31,953 nt of DNA, taken from Chrysochromulina tobinii (taxonomy: Eukaryota; Haptophyta; Prymnesiales; Chrysochromulinaceae). A program made the position numbers and the translations under genes. Under the pieces are notes generated by a model. The model was given only the letters and a program-made list of their open reading frames with translations. It was not told the origin of the DNA and did not search any database. Shown here one piece after another: positions 26,729-31,953 of this stretch (positions are counted from its first letter, which is position 1; every line of letters starts with the position of its first letter). The stretch spans positions 1 to 31,953 of the forward strand of contig JWZX01002515.1 in NCBI GenBank assembly GCA_001275005.1, written 5' to 3'.

Positions 26729-27361
26729 ATCTGCGCCATTTTCTCCCATTGCGTTGCTCTTATGGCTTTTGTCTCTTCCGCCGTGCTCCGCCGTCGCGGA
26801 CCATGATTGCCAAGCTCACCATGTACGAGCGCCCCGTCCAGAATGTGGCGTGAGACTCCTTCCCATTCCCAGGATCCAGCGTGTTGCACTGTCTCCATTT
26901 CCACGACCGCGCGGCCGAGCGCGGACGCTGCCGACGCTGCCTCTCAGGTCCGGACGCGCCACGCACCCAGCACGGCAGGGCCGCCCGCGCGGGCTGCTGC
27001 CTCCCCCATCGCTGTGTCGTTGCTCCTAGTAGAAGATCCCTTCCGGTTCTTCCTTCGGCATACGATTTTCATCGGCTAAACTTAATACTACTCACCGCTC
27101 GCGTGATCCCGATACACCCGAGATACAGGCATACAGGTTCGACAGCGCATACACCGGCGCCTATTTTTGGCTATCGCGGTGAGCTCTGGACTCTGGTGAA
27201 CCGCGGCCTACTATTCTTCAGCACCTACCATGTATCACCGCTGGCGTGGGCGTCTCGCCTCGGGCGGTCGGCCGCCGCCGTTCGCCCCGCCAGGCACAGT
27301 ACAGGCACAGCGCGCGCAGCGCTCAGGCCCTCAGGCCCGGCCCGAGCGGGCGGCGGTCCGG
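26729..27361. other. Gene-free convergent region
   Basis: These 633 bp separate the small membrane protein gene (+) and the TPR gene (-), with both 3' ends facing. Open frames are present but none has recognisable content; they look like chance frames in C-rich DNA. No RNA gene or repeat is seen. Confidence 0.45.
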
Positions 27362-28018
27362 TCATGTGCTCAAAGCATGCTTGGGGTCCACTAGCTTGGC
27401 ATCACCACCAAGGAGCTCGATCACACCCACGTAAGCGTCCGCCTGTTGCTGCGCGCCACGCTCGGCTTGCGCGGCTGCGCGCTTGCGGAGCCTTGTCATC
27501 GTCTCCAGCGACACCTCACCGAGCACGTCGGCGGAGTGATCTCGCCGGAGCGCCGCGATTAGATCCCGCGCCTTGCGATTCGTGGGCTCGATAACTAGCG
27601 CGCGGGCGAGGCACTCGAGCGCCGCCGCGGGCTTACCGAGGCCCACGGACGCTTCGGCGCAGCGCACTTGCACTTTGCTGCTGTCTTCTCTCTGTAAGGA
27701 GCGTCGGCAGTCGCCCTCAGCCTGCGCGTGGTCGCTCGCTCCAAGTGCGGCTGCCGCACGATTGGCGTAGAGCGCCGCGGTCAGCTTCTCATCGTTACCG
27801 CACTTGAAGTCGAGCTCGATGGCGTCGGTGTAGTGCCTGCGCGCACTGGCCAAATTGCCCGACCGGAAAGCCACATTGCCCTCCTCCTTGAGCTTCTGAA
27901 CCTGCTGCCGCAAATCCTCTTGCTCCGCCGCACGTATACTGGACATGGTCATCTCGTCACGCGCCATCACCTTCTCGATATCGTGCATTCGCTGATGATA
28001 GCGCCGGAGGCCGTCCAT
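27362..28018 (-). CDS. TPR co-chaperone-like protein
   Basis: The 218-residue product has three tetratricopeptide repeats: about 42-75, 82-109 and 115-148. The arrangement is like TTC4, STI1/HOP and other Hsp90/Hsp70 co-chaperones. All five carboxylate-clamp positions that hold the C-terminal EEVD of Hsp90 or Hsp70 can be matched: Lys44 and Asn48 in repeat 1, Asn86 in repeat 2, Lys115 and Arg119 in repeat 3. The region before the repeats (1-40) is helical and charged. The tail after residue 165 is Arg/Ala/Gln-rich. The first ATG in the open frame is 28018. I cannot decide which co-chaperone group it belongs to. Confidence 0.8.
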   Translation of the reverse strand: MDGLRRYHQRMHDIEKVMARDEMTMSSIRAAEQEDLRQQVQKLKEEGNVAFRSGNLASARRHYTDAIELDFKCGNDEKLTAALYANRAAAALGASDHAQAEGDCRRSLQREDSSKVQVRCAEASVGLGKPAAALECLARALVIEPTNRKARDLIAALRRDHSADVLGEVSLETMTRLRKRAAAQAERGAQQQADAYVGVIELLGGDAKLVDPKHALST

Positions 28019-28599
28019 ATCGAGTCCCGAACCTTGGCCTTCGAGTTCAGCATGCAAAAATTCACGCCGGTGCGGTGTGAAAACTGTGAGTCTGCCAGTG
28101 TTGTGTTATAAATTCACCTCTGTGACAAACTCTTCCGAAAAAGTCAAAAGGAGCCCTGGGGATCGGTACCGGCACACTCTCGGTCCCACTAGCGAGTATT
28201 CTAGCGTAAAGTACCCCAAGGCGCCGTATTAAGCAAAAATGCTCTACGTGTCCGCCACAAGCCGTCCGACAGCGTCCTCCGGCGCGGAACAAGCTTCCAT
28301 AACCAAGTGCGCGCGACCCCCCAGCCCCACCCACTTGACCATGTTTGCCCGCACAGGCAGCAAACACGGCAGCAAAACGACCACCTCAAGCCCCACAAGC
28401 TCACGCAGCCTCCTCGCCTGCCTCATCCTCTGCGCATCCTCTACACCCTCGGCCTCGTCGTCAACTACTTCCTTCAGCGTGCCCCGGCACTTACTGAAGA
28501 GGCAGTACGGGCCTAAAAACCCTATCTGCTCTCGATACCCTCACGAACTCATCCCGCGCCAGACTGACCACCCATGCTCGTCCCGTACCCTTCTCACAG

Positions 28600-29469
28600 A
28601 TGAACCTTTCACTGGACCTCTGGTCGAAGCCAGGAAAACCCTTCATGAACGTCTCCATCATCAGCACGGAGCCACAAGTGAAGAAGCTCACGGAGGTCAA
28701 GGACATGCTCATGATCTACCTCTGGGAAATCTTGAGCTCCAAGGTCAAGGGCAACCCCGAAGACTTCTCAAAGCTGACGGAGGTGACCATCTCGGAATTT
28801 CACCAGCACCTCCAGCTCACCCTACCCCACGAGATCGTCCGCATCCTCATGGAGACCCCGAACGGCGAGTACCCCACCCTCAACGACACCAAAGTGGTGT
28901 ACACCCTCAACACGGACGACCCCGGGACGACGGTGCACGCGAACACGGAGCACTTCCTCTTCCTGGAGCGCAACCACAACTCGGCGGAGTCACCGCCGGC
29001 CAAGGTTATGCTCAAGGCCGTCACCCTCGCCCTCGCCCACCTCGGAATCGAGGCCAGATACATCGACGGCCGCCTCTCGAAGGACACCGAGGTTCAGACG
29101 GCCCTGGCCTCCTACCACGTCGGCTTCGACTTGCTCGACCTGTCCCACGTGATAATGAACAGAACTCGCACGCTCAACGAGTTCACGAAGATCAAGCACC
29201 TGACCATCGAGAAGGTCCCATTCGTCATCAAGTTCTCGCGGGCTTTCATGGGCCTCGCGTGCCTCTGCTCCGACTGCTACATCTGGGTTCGCTGGCCGAC
29301 GGAAGAACAGACGGCCTCGTTCGGGGCTGCAAGATACACTCACTGCGCGCCATGTGCCCAGACGAGAGAGAAGAGAGCGGCAGAAGGCCCGAAGATGAAC
29401 GCTGCAGCGAAGAAGCGCGCGACCACCAACTTCATCGAGGCGGCGCAGAAGAAGCTCAAGAAGCCGTGA
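28600..29469 (+). pseudogene. LINE ORF1-like protein with zinc-binding motif
   Basis: This 289-residue frame starts at ATG 28600. It encodes a mixed alpha/beta protein that I cannot name, with C-x-C-S-D-C near residue 220 and a second H-C-A-P-C about 27 residues later. The two Cys pairs could bind zinc. The C-terminal 40 residues are strongly basic (K-K-R-A-T-T, ending K-K-L-K-K-P), as in many nucleic-acid-binding ORF1 proteins. Another frame upstream (28307-28516) ends in E-E-A-V-R-A at a TAA. The frame of this ORF opens right there (L-K-T-L-S-A-L-D-T-L), so a single-base loss near 28512-28516 probably split a longer ORF1. It is scored as a broken mobile-element gene. Confidence 0.55.
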
Positions 29470-29980
29470 GCCACAGCGAGCGCCACGGGAGAGGCCAGTA
29501 CTGCCCCGCACACCCAAGTACCGAGGTATCTACTGTAAGAAGTGTGTCGTACAGCAAGACATACCATACCACTACAACCGAAGTCACAGTCCAAAAAAAT
29601 AATTCTCCGACACCACTTGCCAAGGACGAAACTGACGACCCATTTACGGAATTTCTTCTTTTAGATTACGTCAGCATGACGTCAACATCAAACCATGCCG
29701 CAATCGCACAAGGAAGCCACCTCGCCCCAACGCAAGACCTCAGCGCCCCGGAGCCATTCCGCCACGAGTCCGCTCCCGAGCCAATGGACAGCCGAAGTGC
29801 CCTCGCCGATGCAACACCATACAACGCGCCCCGCACGAGCCCATCCAAAGCCGCCACCACCATCCCACCACCTCACCCATGTCAGAGAGCAGATACGCAA
29901 AGAGAGAAAGCACGCGGCAACCGACACACTTATAGATACCCACGCGTCATAGGTCATATCACCAGAACATACGCTTATAA
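29470..29980 (+). other. Spacer between LINE ORF1 and the ORF2 fragment
   Basis: Two frames are partly open over these 511 bp, one with a Ser/Thr/Pro-rich stretch from about 29676 that may be the original ORF2 N-terminus. I cannot assign a product. A TATAAA word occurs at 29976-29981 and two TKACGTCA words at 29666-29684. Confidence 0.35.
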
Positions 29981-30629
29981 ACTCAAACAAAAACGAAACC
30001 AAGCCAAAGAGCTCACCACACTCCTCTCCGGGCTCATCAAGCACCCGACCACCCGTCACTCACATGGATCAGAGACCTCACAGAGGAAGGCATCGAGCCC
30101 AACCCCGGCCCACGCTACATCACCAAAAACGTCAACGGTCTCCAGGGAGGCACAAGACTACGAGACTGCCTCAAAGCCATCGCAACCGAGAACCAACGAG
30201 ACCCTATCACAGCCGTCCTCATTCAAGAGCACAACCTCCACGAGTCCGCAGCGCAAATACACCAGCGCGTCGCCCGCGCTATGCAGCTCCTCCTTATCAT
30301 CGCGTACGCCCCTCAAAAACCTGGCCAACAGGTCGCCTGGGGCGGAACTGCGATCGTCATCCCATGGTCCGCAATCGAGCTCAACAAAGGTGAAGACCAG
30401 TCCCAAGCTATCGCGCGCATCCGTAAGACACGTGGTGCACCGAAGGAACTCGAGGGAGGCGCAGTATCTGCCAACATGACAGTAGAAGGCGCCCACCGCA
30501 AGATCGTCTGCGCATATGCCCCCTCTAAACCGAACAACGACGACATAGGCACCATCTGGGTACGAGGGACCGAAGACGAGATTGACAACAGGCGCGAGGT
30601 CAACACCGACACGGCCGCCCCCCTAATCT
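29981..30629 (+). pseudogene. LINE ORF2 fragment: 2A-like motif and EEP endonuclease domain
   Basis: The frame is open from 29981. At 30086-30112 it reads E-G-I-E-P-N-P-G-P, a 2A-like ribosome-skipping motif, followed directly by an endonuclease/exonuclease/phosphatase (EEP) domain. EEP landmarks are I-T-K-N-V-N-G-L-Q-G, the catalytic-type I-Q-E-H-N-L, G-G-T-A-I-V-I-P-W and I-V-C-A-Y-A-P-S-K. Such domains nick target DNA in non-LTR retrotransposition. The canonical 2A Asp before I/V-E is Gly here, but N-P-G-P is intact. The domain ends abruptly at 30629, where a TIR element is inserted, and the rest continues after 31866. In its present form the gene is interrupted and cannot give a complete ORF2 protein. 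Confidence 0.7.
30623..30629. repeat. Left target-site duplication (CTAATCT)
   Basis: The 7-mer CTAATCT directly abuts the left TIR and is repeated exactly after the right TIR at 31866-31872. Confidence 0.85.
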
Positions 30630-30650
30630 TTAGCCCCACCCATGGGTTTC
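30630..30650 (+). repeat. Left 21-bp terminal inverted repeat
   Basis: The sequence starts TTAGCCCC and ends GGGTTTC. It is a perfect reverse complement of 31845-31865. Confidence 0.9.
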
Positions 30651-30661
30651 ACAGGGGGTGG

Positions 30662-30796
30662 GCGAAACCCGAAACCCATGGGTTTCAGCCTCAGGAGTCA
30701 AGCCTGAAACCCGAAACCCAACATGAAACCCACTCCTGCCAAAACCTGAAACCCGAAACCCAACATGAAACCCACTCCTGCCAACGACCTGAAACC
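30662..30796 (+). repeat. Left subterminal GAAACCC array
   Basis: About nine GAAACCC words occur in 135 bp, partly as a roughly 42-bp tandem unit (CCTGAAACCCGAAACCCAAC and following) present twice. Subterminal motif clusters of this kind often serve as transposase-binding sites. Confidence 0.8.
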
Positions 30797-31695
30797 CAAA
30801 ACCCACTCGGCAGACACTACAGAAGATGTTCTATTAAATTTATATTTTCACACACGTTAGTCGTTACTACTTGGCCTTGCAAGTGAGACATATAACCCGA
30901 CTTCATCACACGTGTCGCAGCACCGGCCACCTTAAACGTCCACCGTAACTCCGTAAGCGTAACAGGGTGTAGACTCGGTCGCAGCGCACAAACACGGACC
31001 AGCACTGTCATACGTCTCCACCCTCTTCACACACCAGTAACCGCCATGTTACTGGATGACCGATGCGTCGGTCCCTTCCCGGTCAATTTACTCGGATTAC
31101 GCACGCATTCCGGATCGTTCATAGACCGATCATCAACCTGAAACCACAGTACCACACCGTTGTTTCCGACGGGCACCTTGAGGGGTACGTAGCGTTCGAG
31201 ATAGAAAGGCCAGCATCAGCTGCCCCATAGATTCGTCGCGCCAGGCCCTGCCTGACAACCAACCAGTCTAGTAACCAGTTCCAATCATGCTCGATAAACC
31301 CTCTATCTTCAAGCTCAACAAAACCACATGCATGGACCATCGTACGACCATTCGCCACTCACTATACACATACAAGATCCACACAAAGGAGGTATTATGC
31401 GGGCCACAGTCAGTACACTGTGAACACACACAACACACGACAATCACAAATTGGGGCGTGGCTCATGCGCTGTGATTGCCCCTCTGATTGCCTCCTCTGA
31501 GTACAAGATGTACCCGCCCTCTGAGTTAAATTCCTCTGGCAGCAGCGATGGCAGTGGATGATCACGCAAGTGAAATCTTGCAGAGAAGCGAGAGCAAGGG
31601 AAGAAGCAACAAGAGTTGCAGAAGTTCGTACAGACTGTATGGAGAGAGATCAAAAGAGGGTACACAGCGCACATGTATTGTAGGTCGAGCACCTG

Positions 31696-31850
31696 TGAAA
31701 CCTGAAACCCAACGCAACTTCATGTAACCCGCACTTTCCGAAACTCGAAACCCGAAACCCAACTTGTAACCCACACTTTCCGAAACCCGAAACCCGAAAC
31801 CCAACTTGAAACCCGCCCCTGCCAAAACGTGAAACCCGGAACCCGAAACC
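31696..31850 (+). repeat. Right subterminal GAAACCC array
   Basis: About nine GAAACCC words, in the same orientation as on the left, are spread over 155 bp and run into the right TIR. The spacer words CACTTTCC and AACTTG recur, so the array grew by tandem duplication. Confidence 0.8.
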
Positions 31851-31865
31851 CATGGGTGGGGCTAA
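31845..31865 (-). repeat. Right 21-bp terminal inverted repeat
   Basis: The sequence starts GAAACCC and ends GGGGCTAA, and is the exact reverse complement of the left TIR. Confidence 0.9.
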
Positions 31866-31872
31866 CTAATCT
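31866..31872. repeat. Right target-site duplication (CTAATCT)
   Basis: This is the second copy of the 7-bp target-site duplication. Directly after it the LINE ORF2 frame resumes. Confidence 0.85.
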
Positions 31873-31953
31873 CAGCGATCACCTCGGGCAAGACCGTCTT
31901 CACACGCAGCGAAATCCAAAGCATGCAACTCGGTCTACTATACTGGTCATCAT
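31873..31953 (+). pseudogene. Resumed LINE ORF2 frame, cut by window end
   Basis: After the right target-site duplication the DNA is open in the frame that continues the EEP domain (A-I-T-S-G-K-T-V-F-T-R-S-E-I-Q and on) and reaches the window end without a stop. It is the part of ORF2 that was displaced by the transposon. Confidence 0.6.

Larger units (their letters stand above)
30630..31865. mobile_element. 1236-bp TIR transposon nested in the LINE
   Basis: The element begins TTAGCCCCACCC and ends GGGTGGGGCTAA, with perfect 21-bp inverted repeats at 30630-30650 and 31845-31865. It is flanked by the 7-bp direct repeat CTAATCT (30623-30629 and 31866-31872), a target-site duplication. It sits inside the EEP frame of the LINE, and the frame matches up again on the other side once the element and one TSD copy are discounted. 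Next to each TIR is an array of about nine GAAACCC words, all in the same orientation. The middle (about 30806-31690) has no recognised transposase, so this is probably a non-autonomous copy. A 7-bp duplication does not point clearly to one superfamily: Mutator usually gives 9, hAT 8, and P or Dada-like about 6-8. Confidence 0.85.
28307..31953 (+). mobile_element. Decayed LINE-like retroelement, 5' part, continuing past the window
   Basis: The segment has the order of a non-LTR retrotransposon: an ORF1-like protein with a zinc-binding motif, then an ORF2 start with a 2A-like motif and an EEP (AP-endonuclease-like) domain. Codon choice is distinct from the host genes: C-ending codons and Thr/Pro/His-rich out-of-phase frames. 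Reading frames are broken by at least one shift in ORF1 (about 28510) and probably another near 30050. A TIR transposon interrupts ORF2 at 30630-31865, after which the ORF2 frame resumes to the window end. No reverse transcriptase is in view; it should lie downstream. The left boundary is approximate, because no terminal sequence or target-site duplication is seen there. Confidence 0.65.

Noticed and set aside
26881-27594. Plus-strand frame between the small membrane protein and TPR genes
   Set aside because: The product is Arg/His/Cys/Pro-rich without domains, and its end overlaps the TPR gene on the other strand.
29666-29684. Two CRE-like words (TTACGTCA and TGACGTCA) as an internal LINE promoter
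   Set aside because: The spacing is suggestive, but the element is decayed and two 8-bp words are weak evidence in this length of DNA.
28239-30479. A 746-codon open frame spanning the LINE region
   Set aside because: Most of it overlaps the ORF1-like gene and the EEP domain in a different phase. Its product is Ser/Thr/Pro/His-rich, as expected from chance reading of C-rich DNA. A short part near 29676-30050 may be genuine ORF2 N-terminus.
30662-31850. GAAACCC arrays as telomeric or subtelomeric repeats
   Set aside because: The word read on the other strand is GGGTTTC, not TTTAGGG or TTAGGG. The copies are degenerate, interspersed and confined to the ends of a TIR-bounded element.
1-31953. 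tRNA, rRNA genes or CRISPR arrays
   Set aside because: No GGTTCGANTCC-type B box with a fitting acceptor stem was found, no rRNA-like sequence, and no regularly spaced identical repeats with unique spacers.

Overview
The window looks like nuclear DNA of a compact-genome alga with a red-lineage plastid, most likely a haptophyte or a similar secondary alga. A light-harvesting chlorophyll-binding protein of the LHCR/RedCAP style and a probably lumen-targeted cyclophilin point to the plastid. The other genes are plainly eukaryotic: myotubularin, TBC RabGAP, MSH2, CtIP/Sae2, Lifeguard-4, LRR-RI and co-chaperone-like proteins. Base composition is GC-rich and most genes read as a single open frame. 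Many frames stay open beyond the true start, so starts were placed at the first sensible ATG.

Layout. 0.2-5.6 kb: myotubularin (+), an Ala-rich coiled-coil protein (-), an LHC protein (+) and a TBC-domain RabGAP (+). 6.0-11.6 kb, all on the minus strand: a lumenal-type cyclophilin, a sulfotransferase-like protein and MSH2. The MSH2 gene carries a 78-bp intron bounded by a direct repeat and a one-base frameshift in a C run. 11.7-17.6 kb: a DUF6817-like protein (+), a PPIE-type RRM protein without a cyclophilin domain (-), a FAM228-like coiled-coil protein (-), an LRR protein (+) and a small hypothetical (-). 17.8-21.1 kb: stand-alone orotate phosphoribosyltransferase (-), TMBIM4/Lifeguard-4 (+) with a 47-bp duplication-derived intron, and a CtIP/Sae2-like repair factor (-). 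21.8-28.0 kb: a long protein with repeated C-T-F-x-P motifs (-), peptide deformylase (+), a CS/p23-like protein (-), a small one-pass membrane protein (+) and a TPR co-chaperone-like protein (-).

28.3 kb to the end is mobile DNA. A decayed LINE-like element carries an ORF1-like protein, then an ORF2 start with a 2A-like motif and an AP-endonuclease (EEP) domain. Its EEP frame is split by a 1236-bp insertion with perfect 21-bp terminal inverted repeats, a 7-bp target-site duplication and subterminal GAAACCC arrays. The LINE reading frame resumes after the insertion and runs off the window.

Genes alternate in divergent and convergent pairs. Six divergent pairs share upstream regions of only about 160-203 bp, so bidirectional promoters are likely. 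The most unusual signals are two introns whose length equals one short tandem-repeat unit (in MSH2 and Lifeguard-4), and the nested transposon. Two DNA-repair genes (MSH2, CtIP) and two Hsp90 co-chaperone-like genes (CS, TPR) are present, but nothing in the sequence shows that they work as operon-like units.
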